DNA of 64,000 bases from Caulobacter sp. BP25 (GTDB taxonomy: Bacteria; Pseudomonadota; Alphaproteobacteria; Caulobacterales; Caulobacteraceae): contig NZ_PEGH01000017.1 in assembly GCF_002737755.1 (NCBI RefSeq), positions 496,001 through 560,000 of the forward strand, in the 5' to 3' direction. The translations under genes were made by a program, and so were the position numbers. The notes under the pieces are model-generated. The model was not told the origin of the DNA and did no database searches. It was given only the letters and a program-made list of their open reading frames with translations. Each line of letters starts with the position of its first letter. Within the stretch, counting starts at the first letter, position 1. Positions 35,378 to 44,980 of the stretch are shown in pieces.

Positions 35378-37516
35378 TTACGCCCCCGGCGGAACCGGGA
35401 AGCCGCGCTTGCGCATCAGGGCGCCGATCTTGACGTCACGGCCACGGAAAGCGCGGAACTGCTCGACCGGATCGACCGTGTTGCCCTTGGACATGATGTC
35501 CTCGTAGAGCCGCTTGGCGACGGCCTTGTCGTAGAAGCCGCCCGGCGCTTCCTGGAACGCTTCGGCCGCGTCAGCGGTCAGGGTGTCGGCCCACAGATAG
35601 CTGTAATAGCCGGCCGAATAACCGTCGCCCGAGAAGACGTGGCCAAACTGCGGCGTACGGTGCCGCATGACGATCTCCTTGGGCATGTTCAGCTTGGTCA
35701 GCTCCTCGCGCTCGAACCTGTCGGGGTCGATGTCGGCGTCGCCGGCCAGGTGCAGCTTCATGTCGATCAACGCCGAGGCCAGGTACTCGGTCGTGCCGAA
35801 GCCCTCGCCGAACTTGCCGGCGGCCTCGATCTTGTCGACCAGGGCCTGCGGGATCGGCTTGCCGGTCTGGTAGTGCAGGGCGAACCGGTTCAGCACCTGC
35901 GGCGTGGACAGCCAATGCTCGTTCAGCTGGCTGGGGAACTCGACATAGTCGCGCGCCACGTTGGTGCCCGACACCGACGGATAGGTGGCGTTGGCGTTCA
36001 GGCCGTGGATGGCGTGGCCGAACTCGTGGAACAGGGTCGTGGCGTCGTCCCACGAGATCAGCACCGGCTCGCCGGGCTTGCCCTTGATGAAGTTGGAGTT
36101 GTTCGAGACGATCGTGGTGATTTCGCCCCCATTGGCCTTCGAGAACCGTTCCTGGGTGCGGTAGGCGTTCATCCACGCGCCCGAGCGCTTGCCGGGGCGG
36201 GCGTAGGGGTCGAAGTACCACAGGCCCACGTGCTTGCCGCCGCGCGTCACCTCATAGACGGTGATGTCCTCGTGATAGACGGGGATGCCGGAAAGCTTCT
36301 TGAATTCAAAGCCATATAGCTGACCCGAGGCCCAGAACATGCCCTCGCGCAGCTTGTCCAGCTGCAGGTAGGGCTTCACCTCATTCATATCGAGGTCGTA
36401 CTTGGCCTTACGGACCTTCTCGGCGTAGTACCGGTAGTCCCAGGGCTCCAATTTGAACCCGCCGCCTTCCTTGTCGATGATCGCCTGCATGTCGGCGACG
36501 TCGATGGCGACCTGGGCGATGGCCGGCGTCCAGACCGCCTCCATCAGCGCCATGGCGTTTTCAGGGTTCTTGGCCATGGCGTTCTCAAGACGCCAGTGGG
36601 CGTGGGTCTTGTAGCCCAAGAGCTTAGCGCGCTCGGCCCGCAGCTTCAGGACCTTGGCAATGATCGCGTTGTTGTCGGTCGCGCCGCCGTTGTCGCCGCG
36701 ATTGACGAAGGCGCGCCAGACCTTCTCGCGCGCCGCCCGGACCGGGGACTCGGTCAGGAACGGGTCGACGCTGGAGCGGGTGTTCACGACGATGAACTTG
36801 CCCGGCAGCTTGCGGGCCGCAGCGTTCGAGGCGGCGGCGGCCTTGAGGCCCTCAGGCAGACCGGCCAGATCGGCTTCGGAGAGCTCGATCCAGGTGTTCT
36901 CATCGGCCAGCAGGTTCTGGCTGAACTTGGTGTAGAGGCCGGCCAGCTCGGTGTTGATCGCGCCGACGCGGGTCTTGGCGGCGGGGCTCAGCTTGGCGCC
37001 GGAGCGCACGAAGTTGGTGTAGTAGATCCACAGCACCCGCTGCTGCTCGGGCGTCAGCTTGACCTTGTCCGGCGAAGTGTAGACAGCCTCGATGCGGGCG
37101 AAGAGCGCGGCGTTCTGATTGATCTTGTCGTAGTGGGCCGAGAGTTTGGGATCCATCTCCTCCTCGACCGTCTGGAACTCCGGCGTGCTCATGTTCGAGC
37201 CCCAGATGTAATAGTAGGTCTGGACGTCGTTCAGCGACCGGCCGGCGTCTTCTAGCGCGGCGATGGTGTTCTCGAAATTGGGCGCGGCCTTGCTGGCGGT
37301 GATCGCGTCGATCTCGGCCAGGTTCTTGGCCATGGCCGCCTCGAGCGCGGGCTTGAACTGCTCGACCTTGACCTTGTCGAAGGCGGGCACGCCGCTATAG
37401 GGGCCGGTCCATTTCTGGAGCAGGGGATTGGCAGCTTGAGCCATGGACACGCTGGGGCTGAGGGCGGCGGCGACCCCGGTGGCGGCCGCGGAAGCAAGGA
37501 AGGTACGACGTTGCAC
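35378..37516 (-). CDS. M3-family oligopeptidase (peptidyl-dipeptidase Dcp-like), exported
   Basis: Zinc metallopeptidase of family M3, 712 residues, with the HExxH-type site in LFHEFGHAIHG (about residue 480) and the downstream Glu in DYVEFPSQLNEHW. The N-terminus MQRRTFLASAAATGVAAALS has a twin-Arg motif, so export by Tat is plausible. It trims peptides in the periplasm. Dcp and oligopeptidase A are hard to separate by sequence alone; length and export favour Dcp. Confidence 0.92.
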   Translation of the reverse strand: MQRRTFLASAAATGVAAALSPSVSMAQAANPLLQKWTGPYSGVPAFDKVKVEQFKPALEAAMAKNLAEIDAITASKAAPNFENTIAALEDAGRSLNDVQTYYYIWGSNMSTPEFQTVEEEMDPKLSAHYDKINQNAALFARIEAVYTSPDKVKLTPEQQRVLWIYYTNFVRSGAKLSPAAKTRVGAINTELAGLYTKFSQNLLADENTWIELSEADLAGLPEGLKAAAASNAAARKLPGKFIVVNTRSSVDPFLTESPVRAAREKVWRAFVNRGDNGGATDNNAIIAKVLKLRAERAKLLGYKTHAHWRLENAMAKNPENAMALMEAVWTPAIAQVAIDVADMQAIIDKEGGGFKLEPWDYRYYAEKVRKAKYDLDMNEVKPYLQLDKLREGMFWASGQLYGFEFKKLSGIPVYHEDITVYEVTRGGKHVGLWYFDPYARPGKRSGAWMNAYRTQERFSKANGGEITTIVSNNSNFIKGKPGEPVLISWDDATTLFHEFGHAIHGLNANATYPSVSGTNVARDYVEFPSQLNEHWLSTPQVLNRFALHYQTGKPIPQALVDKIEAAGKFGEGFGTTEYLASALIDMKLHLAGDADIDPDRFEREELTKLNMPKEIVMRHRTPQFGHVFSGDGYSAGYYSYLWADTLTADAAEAFQEAPGGFYDKAVAKRLYEDIMSKGNTVDPVEQFRAFRGRDVKIGALMRKRGFPVPPGA

Positions 37517-37639
37517 GGAGAGTCTCCGATGGATGTTTGGCAGGGACCGTAGGGCAAGGCCTCGCGGCCGTCACATGACAGGACTGTAACCTTTCGCCCC
37601 TGCGTGGACGCCGCCGGCCCGGAGCGCTAAACCTGCCTC

Positions 37640-38488
37640 ATGATCGGCGTCTTCGACTCCGGCGTAGGCGGCCTCTCGGTCCACCGCGCCCTCGTGCAGC
37701 GTCTGCCCCAGGCGGACTTCACCTATCTGGCCGACCAGGCCAACGCCCCCTATGGCGTCAAGACAGGCGAGGAGATCGTCGAGCTGACCAAGGCCGGCTG
37801 CGAGCGCCTGTTCGAGCGCGGCGCCAGCCTGGTGGTCCTGGCCTGCAACACCGCTTCGGCCATCGCCCTGCGCCGCCTGCAGCAGACCTGGCTGCCCGCC
37901 TATCGCAAGGCCCTGGGCCGTCCGGTCAACATCCTGGGCATCATCGTCCCGACGATCGAGAAGGCCACGGGCCTGCCCTGGGAGCACGAGGCCGAGCGGC
38001 GCGGCGAGAAGGTCGAGCAGCTGGACATTCTCGGTGTTTTCGCCACCCAGGCCACGGTGCGCTCGCGCGTCTACGAGATCGAGATCGACAAGCGCAAACA
38101 GGACCTGGCCGTGTTCTCCGAGGCCTGCCCGGAGCTGGTCCCGCTGATCGAGGGCGACGCCTCGGCCGTTGATCTCGCCAAGGCCGTCGAAGGTCATGTC
38201 CAGGCGCTGAAGACCCGCATCGGCCGCTATCCCGACCGCGTGGTGCTGGGCTGCACCCACTACGAGATCATCGCCGATATCTTCCGCGCGGCCCTGCCGC
38301 TTGGCACGCCGCTGATCCAGCAGCCCGAGGCCACCGCCGACGCGCTGGAGCTCTACCTGGAGCGTCACCCGGAATACGATCCGGGGCAGGGGGGAAGCCG
38401 CGTCTTCCTGACGACCGGAACGCCGGGGCCGCAGAACGGCCTCGTCCAGAGCTTCTGGGGCGGCCCGGTGGCGTTCGAGGCGGCTTGA
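37640..38488 (+). CDS. murI: Glutamate racemase MurI
   Basis: Makes D-glutamate for peptidoglycan. 282 residues with the phosphate/substrate-binding start MIGVFDSGVGGLSVHRAL and the two catalytic cysteines in VLACNTASAIA (about residue 73) and VLGCTHYEIIA (about 200). A C-terminal extension of about 25 residues ends after FLTTG. It is followed by ftsK in the same direction (110-base gap). Confidence 0.95.
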   Translation: MIGVFDSGVGGLSVHRALVQRLPQADFTYLADQANAPYGVKTGEEIVELTKAGCERLFERGASLVVLACNTASAIALRRLQQTWLPAYRKALGRPVNILGIIVPTIEKATGLPWEHEAERRGEKVEQLDILGVFATQATVRSRVYEIEIDKRKQDLAVFSEACPELVPLIEGDASAVDLAKAVEGHVQALKTRIGRYPDRVVLGCTHYEIIADIFRAALPLGTPLIQQPEATADALELYLERHPEYDPGQGGSRVFLTTGTPGPQNGLVQSFWGGPVAFEAA

Positions 38489-38598
38489 ACGAAACCCTGA
38501 CGAACGTCGTAAACGCCTCTTAACCCTCTTCGGCCAAAACATGTTGGTTCGACCCATTCTGGCGGGTCGCGAGATACGTTTTGAGTTCGGAGACTTTC

Positions 38599-41046
38599 AT
38601 GGCGCGAGCGGCGCGGCGATCCCCGACGGAGCTCCTTTGGGATGCGGTCCGTTACGGCTGGGTCCAGCCCTGGACCGCCCGGTTCCGGGGCGGAGTGGTG
38701 ACGGTCATCGGCGCCGTCCTGCTGCTGGCCATCGCCACCTACAACGCCACCGATCCCAGCCTGAACGCCGCCAGCGGCGAGCCGGCGCGCAACGCGCTGG
38801 GCGGCGTCGGCGCGACCATCTCGGACATGCTCATGCAGTCCCTGGGCCTCGCGGCCTGGGGCGTGGCCTTGCTGATGCTGGTGTTTGGCGTCACCCGCGT
38901 GGCCCAGGCCGATCCGGACGCCGACCGTCAGTCGATGCGTGTGCGTGCGATCGTAGGGGCCCTGGGTCTTCTGGCGCTCGCCGCCGTGCTGGCCGCGCCG
39001 CCGCCGCCGGCGATCTGGCAACTTGAGAAGGGCCTGGGCGGCTTCTGGGGCGAGGCCCTGCTGCACGGCGTGGCCGGGACCTTGCGCTTCGCCCATATCC
39101 CCGGCGCGACCGTGATCGCCGCCGTGCTGTTCGCGATCGCCGCCGTCTTCGCCCTGGGTTTCGCGATCGGCGTGCGCGACATCGACCCCGAGGTGTTCCA
39201 GGCCGCCCTTCGCCCCCGTCCGCGCCAGGAGCCGGCGCCCGCCCAGGCCGCCCCGGCCAAGGCCCCGCGCGCCAGGAAGGAGAAGGCCGAGCCGCCCAAG
39301 CGCGAGCGCCCCGGCCGCCTGCCGCCGCTAGACGACGAGGACGACGCCACCGCCATCGCCGCGGCGCCGGTCGCCCCAGAACGCGCCTACACGCCGCCCC
39401 CCGCCGTCCAGGACGACGAGGACGACTTCGAAGACTCGCTGGACGCTCGCCCCATGGCGATCGCCAAGCCCAAGAACACGCTCAAGGAATCCGGCCGCGA
39501 GCAGCGCGAGCAGCAGAAGGCCTTCGATTTCGACAGCGAGGGCGGATTCCAGCTGCCGGAACTGGCCATGCTGGCCAAGTCCAAGCCGCGCTCGTCCGAG
39601 GTCGACGCCGCAGCCCTGCGCCAGAACGCCCGCCTACTGGAAAGCGTGCTGGCCGAGTTTGGCGTGAAGGGCCAGATCGACCAGATCCGCCCGGGTCCGG
39701 TCGTGACCATGTACGAGCTGGTGCCCGCGCCGGGCGTGAAGACCGCCCGCGTCGTGGCCCTGGCCGATGACATCGCCCGCTCGATGAGCGTGATCTCGTG
39801 CCGCGTGGCCGTGGCCCAGGGCCGCAACGCCATCGGCATCGAGATGCCCAATTCCCGGCGCGAGACCGTCTATCTGCGCGATCTGCTGTCCAGCGCCGAC
39901 TATGAGAAGGCCAGCCAGATCCTGCCGATGGCGCTGGGCGAGACGATCGGCGGCGAGCCCTATGTCGCCGACCTCGCCAAGATGCCCCACCTGCTGATCG
40001 CCGGCACCACCGGCTCGGGCAAGTCGGTCGGCGTCAACGCCATGATCCTGTCGATCCTGTACAAGCTGCCGCCCGAGAAGTGCCGCTTCATCATGGTCGA
40101 TCCCAAGATGCTGGAACTGTCGGTCTATGACGGCATCCCGCACCTGCTGGCCCCCGTCGTGACCGACCCGAAGAAGGCCGTGGTGGCGCTGAAGTGGACG
40201 GTCCGCGAGATGGAGGACCGCTATCGCCGCATGTCCAAGATCGGCGTGCGCAACATCGCCGGCTACAACGAAAAGGCCAATGAAGCCCTGGCCAAGGGCG
40301 AGCACTTCGAGCGCACGGTCCAGACCGGCTTCGACGACGCCGGCCGCCCGATCTACGAGACCGAGCAGATCCGCCCCGAGGCAATGCCCTATCTGGTCGT
40401 GGTCATCGACGAGGTCGCCGACCTGATGATGGTGGCCGGCAAGGACATCGAAGGCGCCGTGCAGCGCCTGGCCCAGATGGCCCGCGCCGCCGGCATCCAC
40501 CTGATCATGGCCACCCAGCGCCCGTCGGTCGACGTCATCACCGGCACGATCAAGGCCAACTTCCCGACCCGGATCAGCTTCCAGGTCACTTCGAAGATCG
40601 ACGCCCGCACCATTCTGGGCGAGCAAGGCGCCGAGCAGCTGCTGGGCCAGGGCGACATGCTCTACATGGCCGGCGGCGGCCGCATCACCCGCCTCCACGG
40701 CCCGTTCGTCAGCGACGGCGAGGTCGAGGCCGTGGCCAAGTTCCTGCGCGACCAGGGCACGCCCCAGTACCTGGAGGAAGTCACCGCCGGCGGCGACGAG
40801 GAACAGGAAGAGGCCGTCGAGGCGGCGTTCGGCGGCGAGGGCGGCGCCAACGACCTCTACGACCACGCCGTGGCCGTGGTCACCCGCGACCGCAAGGCCT
40901 CGACCAGCTACATCCAGCGCCGCCTGCAGATCGGCTACAACCGCGCCGCCTCGCTGATGGAGCGGATGGAGAAGGAAGGCGTCGTCGGCGCGGCCAACCA
41001 TGCCGGCAAGCGTGAGATTCTGGCGCCGCCGCCGCCGGCGCTGTAA
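38599..41046 (+). CDS. ftsK: DNA translocase FtsK
   Basis: Divisome DNA pump that clears the terminus and activates XerCD at dif. 815 residues: four N-terminal membrane helices (about 25-190), a Pro/Ala/acidic linker (about 200-330), the motor with Walker [15 protein letters not shown] (about residue 472) and Walker [16 protein letters not shown] (about 600), and the C-terminal gamma winged helix ([20 protein letters not shown]) that reads KOPS. The start at 38599 has GGAG six bases upstream; a TTG at 38581 is possible. Confidence 0.97.
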   Translation: MARAARRSPTELLWDAVRYGWVQPWTARFRGGVVTVIGAVLLLAIATYNATDPSLNAASGEPARNALGGVGATISDMLMQSLGLAAWGVALLMLVFGVTRVAQADPDADRQSMRVRAIVGALGLLALAAVLAAPPPPAIWQLEKGLGGFWGEALLHGVAGTLRFAHIPGATVIAAVLFAIAAVFALGFAIGVRDIDPEVFQAALRPRPRQEPAPAQAAPAKAPRARKEKAEPPKRERPGRLPPLDDEDDATAIAAAPVAPERAYTPPPAVQDDEDDFEDSLDARPMAIAKPKNTLKESGREQREQQKAFDFDSEGGFQLPELAMLAKSKPRSSEVDAAALRQNARLLESVLAEFGVKGQIDQIRPGPVVTMYELVPAPGVKTARVVALADDIARSMSVISCRVAVAQGRNAIGIEMPNSRRETVYLRDLLSSADYEKASQILPMALGETIGGEPYVADLAKMPHLLIAGTTGSGKSVGVNAMILSILYKLPPEKCRFIMVDPKMLELSVYDGIPHLLAPVVTDPKKAVVALKWTVREMEDRYRRMSKIGVRNIAGYNEKANEALAKGEHFERTVQTGFDDAGRPIYETEQIRPEAMPYLVVVIDEVADLMMVAGKDIEGAVQRLAQMARAAGIHLIMATQRPSVDVITGTIKANFPTRISFQVTSKIDARTILGEQGAEQLLGQGDMLYMAGGGRITRLHGPFVSDGEVEAVAKFLRDQGTPQYLEEVTAGGDEEQEEAVEAAFGGEGGANDLYDHAVAVVTRDRKASTSYIQRRLQIGYNRAASLMERMEKEGVVGAANHAGKREILAPPPPAL

Positions 41047-41060
41047 CGCTTTTCTCCGAT

Positions 41061-41179
41061 CTCCCCGGCGGATGCCGGGGCCCAGCTGCCAAGACGCCCG
41101 CGATCCCGAAAGGTCGCGGGCGTTCTTGCATGAACCTCAAAGCCTTACGATCTAGGCCCCGGCATCCGCCGGGGAAGTC
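41061..41179. repeat. Nested inverted repeat between ftsK and lolA
   Basis: Outer arms CCCCGGCGGATGCCGGGGCC (41063-41082) and its near-complement GGCCCCGGCATCCGCCGGGG (41155-41174) surround a terminator-like hairpin ACGCCCGCGA (41094-41103) with TCGCGGGCGT (41114-41123) followed by TCTT. The inner hairpin is probably the ftsK terminator; the outer arms look like an inserted palindromic repeat. Confidence 0.7.
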
Positions 41180-41313
41180 GCAAGAGGAATGGCAACCTTC
41201 GCCTTCGCCAGGACGTTCCCCCGCACCCAACCTGAACGGCGCTTCATCGGCGCGCCGGAAAATGGCCTCGCGGCGGCCTTCGCGCGGGCCAAGGTTGGGG
41301 CTAAGGAGTTCGC

Positions 41314-41970
41314 ATGACCACTCGCCGTTTCCTCCTCGCGGCCGGCCTGGCCGCCGCCCTTTCTTCAGCTTTGGGGGCGTCGCCCGCGCTAGCGCAGAAC
41401 ACCGCACCGGCTCCGGCCGTCCTGAACGCCGAGCAGAAGGCGCTGGTCGACAAGGCCACGGCCTATGTCCAGGGCCTATCCTCGGCCCAAGGCCGTTTCG
41501 TCCAGACCGACGCGAGGGGGACCCGCACGCAGGGGACCTTCTACCTGCAGCGCCCAGGCAAGGCGCGGTTCGCCTATGACGCGCCCGCCGGCCTGCTGGT
41601 CGTGTCGAACGGCAATAATGTCAACATCTGGGACAGCCGGCTGAAGACCTACGAGAGCTATCCGCTCAGCAAGACGCCGCTGAACCTCTTGCTAGCGCGG
41701 GAGGTCCGACTGGACCGCGGCGTCGTGATCACTGACGTCCGGCGTCTGGCCGATGGTTTCACGATCGTGGCCCAGGACGCCAAGCGCCAGGCGCTGGGCA
41801 AGATCGCCCTGGATTTCTCGGACGGCCCGGTCGCGCTGATGGGCTGGACGGTCACCGACATCAAGGGCGGCCAGATCCGTGTCCGCCTGGCCGACTTTGG
41901 TCCGGCGTCCGGACTCGACCCCAAGCTGTTCGTCCTGACTGATCCTCGCCCGAAGGTAGGCCGTCCGTAG
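41314..41970 (+). CDS. lolA: Outer-membrane lipoprotein carrier protein LolA
   Basis: Periplasmic chaperone carrying lipoproteins from LolCDE to the outer membrane. 218 residues with a signal peptide (MTTRRFLLAAGLAAALSS, cut near ALAQN). LolA signatures include VQGLSSAQGRFVQTDARGTR, FYLQRPGKARFAYDAP and NNVNIWDSRLKTYESYPLSKTPLNLLL. It lies downstream of ftsK, as in other alphaproteobacteria, but is separated from it by a nested palindromic repeat. Confidence 0.94.
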   Translation: MTTRRFLLAAGLAAALSSALGASPALAQNTAPAPAVLNAEQKALVDKATAYVQGLSSAQGRFVQTDARGTRTQGTFYLQRPGKARFAYDAPAGLLVVSNGNNVNIWDSRLKTYESYPLSKTPLNLLLAREVRLDRGVVITDVRRLADGFTIVAQDAKRQALGKIALDFSDGPVALMGWTVTDIKGGQIRVRLADFGPASGLDPKLFVLTDPRPKVGRP

Positions 41971-42134
41971 TCCGTTTTGTGACATTCTCACAACAGGCAA
42001 GAATCAACACGACAGCCGCTTGACTAAAAGTTTTGACGTGGCATATTTAACACGCATGGCGAAGAGCGACCGACCCGCTCCTCGCGAACCGTGCCGGATT
42101 CTATCCCCTCCCGGCGGCGGCATGAGAGACCTGA

Positions 42135-42296
42135 CTTTCGCCCCCCGGACACTCGGTGTCCGGGGGCGTTTTTCTTTTGGACGCCGACCCACAGTCGGCT
42201 TGGGGACACTCGGTGTCCGGGGGCGTTTTTCTTTTGGACGCCGACCCACGGTCGGCTTGGGGGACACTCGGTGTCCGGGGGCGTTTTTCTTTTCAG
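42135..42296 (+). repeat. Three-copy tandem array of terminator-like hairpins
   Basis: The core GGACACTCGGTGTCC followed by GGGGGCGTTTTTCTTTT occurs at 42147, 42204 and 42262, a period of 57-58 bases. Copies 1 and 2 are followed by a second hairpin, GCCGAC-CCACA-GTCGGC. Copy 1 has the full stem (CGCCCCCCGGACAC with GTGTCCGGGGGCG) and a T tract, i.e. a strong lolA terminator; copies 2 and 3 keep the 3' arm and T tract only. It occupies most of the 355-base gap between lolA and xth; the rest (41971-42134) shows nothing else. Confidence 0.85.
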
Positions 42297-42325
42297 CCGG
42301 TGGTAATCCGCGATAGAGCGAGGTC

Positions 42326-43132
42326 ATGCGCCTTCGTATCGCCACCTGGAACGTCAATTCCGTCCGCCTGCGCGCCGAACAGGCCGCTCGTTTTGTCGAC
42401 GAGCAGGCGCCCGATGTCCTGTGTATGCAGGAGATCAAGTGCCAGGAGGGCGAGTTCCCGCGCGAGGCCTTCGAGGCCATGGGCCTGCCGCACCTGAAGA
42501 TCGCGGGTCAGAAGGGCTGGCATGGCGTGGCGATCGCCTCGCGCCTGCCGATCGAGGACGTTCCGACTCTGATGAACTGTCGCGAGGGCCACGCGCGCTG
42601 CGTCGCGGTCAAGGTGGCCGGGGTCGAGATCCAGAACTTCTATATCCCGGCCGGCGGCGACCTGCCTGACCGGGTGGCCAATCCGAAGTTCGACCACAAG
42701 CTCGACTTCTATGAGACGCTCACGGCGGCTCTAAAAAAGCGCGATCCCAAGGATCCGCTGATCGTCACCGGCGACCTGAATATCGCGCCGGGCGAAAACG
42801 ACGTCTGGAGCCATCGCCAGATGCTGAAGATCGTCAGCCACACCCCGGCCGAACTCGAGGCCTTCGACGCGATGATCAAGTCGATGAACCTCCTGGACCT
42901 GCCGCGCCTGGCCACGCCCGAGCCGGAGAAGCTGTTCAGCTGGTGGAGCTATCGCGCCGCCGACTTCCGCAAGTCCAACCGCGGCCTGCGCCTGGACCAC
43001 ATCCTGGCCAGCCCCGGACTACGCGGCGCCGCCATCGTGGACGGCAGGACCTCATCCCGCGTGCACGACGACGTTCGCGAATGGGAGCGGCCTAGCGACC
43101 ACGCCCCCGTCACGGCGGACCTGAAACTTTAA
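42326..43132 (+). CDS. xth: Exodeoxyribonuclease III
   Basis: AP endonuclease and 3' exonuclease of base-excision repair, 268 residues. Family motifs: [11 protein letters not shown] at the start, [11 protein letters not shown] (metal Glu), [15 protein letters not shown] (catalytic Asp and Asn) and [10 protein letters not shown] (catalytic His). Its stop codon shares the bases TTAA with the stop of the convergent chemoreceptor gene. Confidence 0.95.
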   Translation: MRLRIATWNVNSVRLRAEQAARFVDEQAPDVLCMQEIKCQEGEFPREAFEAMGLPHLKIAGQKGWHGVAIASRLPIEDVPTLMNCREGHARCVAVKVAGVEIQNFYIPAGGDLPDRVANPKFDHKLDFYETLTAALKKRDPKDPLIVTGDLNIAPGENDVWSHRQMLKIVSHTPAELEAFDAMIKSMNLLDLPRLATPEPEKLFSWWSYRAADFRKSNRGLRLDHILASPGLRGAAIVDGRTSSRVHDDVREWERPSDHAPVTADLKL

Positions 43133-44940
43133 GCCGCCAGCGCCCGAGCCGCGCTTTCGCTGACCTTGAACTGGCTCATCAGGCGAGCCAGGTCGTCGGC
43201 CTCGGTGGCCAGGCTGTGGCTGGCGGCGGTGGCTTCCTCGACCATGGCGGCGTTTTGCTGCGTCACCTGGTCCATCTGGTTCACAGCGACATTGACCTCG
43301 CCCAGGCCGGTGGCCTGTTCGCGAGCCGAAGCCGCGATCTCGGTGACGACGCCGCTGACGTCGATGACCTTGGCGACGATGCTTTCCAGCGCCTTGCCCG
43401 TCTGACCGACCAGCTCGACGCCCGTCATCACCTGATTGGTCGATAGGGTGATCAGTTGCTTGATCTCCTTGGCGGCGTCGGCCGAGCGCTGGGCCAAGGC
43501 CCGGACTTCCTGGGCGACGACGGCGAAACCGCGACCCGCTTCGCCCGCTCGCGCGGCTTCGACGCCGGCGTTCAGGGCCAGCAGGTTGGTCTGGAAAGCG
43601 ATCTCGTCGATCACGCCGATAATCTGGCTGATCTGGCTGGACGAGCTTTCGATCTCGCTCATCGCCGCGACCGCGCGCTCGGCGATCTCGCCGCCGCCTT
43701 CGGCGTCGCTCTTGGCGCTGCTGACGGCCGACCGGGCATGGCCGGCGCCTTCGGCGGTCTTGTTGACCGTGGCGGTGATCTCTTCCAGCGCCGCGGCGGT
43801 CTCTTCCAGGCTGGCGGCCTGCTGCTCGGTGCGACGAGACAGGTCGTCGGAGGCTGCGGAGATTTCCCGCGCGCCGCCGCTGATGGTCATGACGGCGTGA
43901 CGCACGCCCGACATCACGGTTTCCAGCTTGGCGATCGAAGCGTTGAAGTCTTCCTTCAGCTGCTCGGTCTTGGCGGACAGCTGTTCGGTGATGCGGTGAG
44001 TCAGGTCGCCGGTCGACAGGGCGTGCAGGCCTTTGCCCAGCGCCTCGATGGCCGCCCGATCCTCGGCTGCTTCCCGGGCCCGCTGAGCTTCGGCACTAGC
44101 GCGTTCGGCCTCGCCGGCCTCGCGCATCGCGCCGGTTTCCTGCTCGAGGCGAACCGCCCGAAGGCTGTTTTCCTTGAAGGCCTCAAAGGCGCGCGACAGC
44201 GAGCCCACCTCGTCGGCGCGATCGCGATCAGGCGTCTCGACGTCGAAATCGCCGTCAGCCAGGCGTAGCATCGACTGGGTCATGCGACCCACCGGCGCGG
44301 CGACCAGGGTCGTCAGCTGCCAGCCCATGCCCACGGCGATCACGACCAGGCCGATGCCGCCGCCGATCAGCATGGCGACTGACGAGAAGATCGCCTTGTG
44401 CTGGGCGTCTTCGCGTACGGCCATACGGGCTTGTTCCGTCGAGCGGATGACCCCGATCCGCTTGATTATATGGGTCACTCGAGCCTTTTCGCCGGCCTCC
44501 GTGAGAGTCTGACGGCCTTCTTCTTTGCGGGCGGGGTCCAGGCCCGCCATCGTGAGGGGGCGACCATAGGTGTCCAGCCAGGTCTTGGTGTCGGCTTTGA
44601 CCTTTGCCAGGTCGGCTCTCTCTTGATCGGTCAGATTAAAGGATTCGAGCTTGGCGATTGCATCATTGAAGCCTTTTAGGCCCTCGTCGTAGGAGGCCAT
44701 GTACTTGACGCTGCCCGTGAGCAGGATCCCGCGCATCTGCGAGTTGACGCGCAGAATACTCTTCTCGGCGGTCTGCGTTTGATCAATGATCGACTTGCTC
44801 TCGTCGTTCAGCCCAATGGCCGCCTGCATGCTCGTGAGCTGCAGGAAGACGCTGATGATCATCGCCACGGCCGCAGCCAGCAGAAGGCCGAACGACAGCA
44901 TGATCTTGTTACGGATCGAGATGTTCTTCAGGAAAGACAT
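43129..44940 (-). CDS. Methyl-accepting chemotaxis protein
   Basis: Transmembrane chemoreceptor, 603 residues from [14 protein letters not shown]1 is at about residues 10-32, a periplasmic four-helix-bundle sensor follows, TM2 at about 185-208, then a HAMP ([23 protein letters not shown]), a second HAMP-like segment ([10 protein letters not shown]) and the signalling domain with the hairpin tip [23 protein letters not shown]. No CheR/CheB pentapeptide is seen at the C-terminus. The ligand is unknown. The frame begins at 44952, four codons earlier. Confidence 0.94.
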   Translation of the reverse strand: MSFLKNISIRNKIMLSFGLLLAAAVAMIISVFLQLTSMQAAIGLNDESKSIIDQTQTAEKSILRVNSQMRGILLTGSVKYMASYDEGLKGFNDAIAKLESFNLTDQERADLAKVKADTKTWLDTYGRPLTMAGLDPARKEEGRQTLTEAGEKARVTHIIKRIGVIRSTEQARMAVREDAQHKAIFSSVAMLIGGGIGLVVIAVGMGWQLTTLVAAPVGRMTQSMLRLADGDFDVETPDRDRADEVGSLSRAFEAFKENSLRAVRLEQETGAMREAGEAERASAEAQRAREAAEDRAAIEALGKGLHALSTGDLTHRITEQLSAKTEQLKEDFNASIAKLETVMSGVRHAVMTISGGAREISAASDDLSRRTEQQAASLEETAAALEEITATVNKTAEGAGHARSAVSSAKSDAEGGGEIAERAVAAMSEIESSSSQISQIIGVIDEIAFQTNLLALNAGVEAARAGEAGRGFAVVAQEVRALAQRSADAAKEIKQLITLSTNQVMTGVELVGQTGKALESIVAKVIDVSGVVTEIAASAREQATGLGEVNVAVNQMDQVTQQNAAMVEEATAASHSLATEADDLARLMSQFKVSESAARALAA

Positions 44941-44980
44941 CCGAGACTCCACGCCGCTCTGAGCTTTAATAGATTTTTAC

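Noticed and set aside
42004-42480. Open frame on the minus strand with a 19-residue repeat (PTVGRRPKEKRPRTPSV type)
   Set aside because: It is created by the 57-bp terminator array, whose period is a multiple of three. It overlaps xth and has no ribosome-binding site or codon bias.
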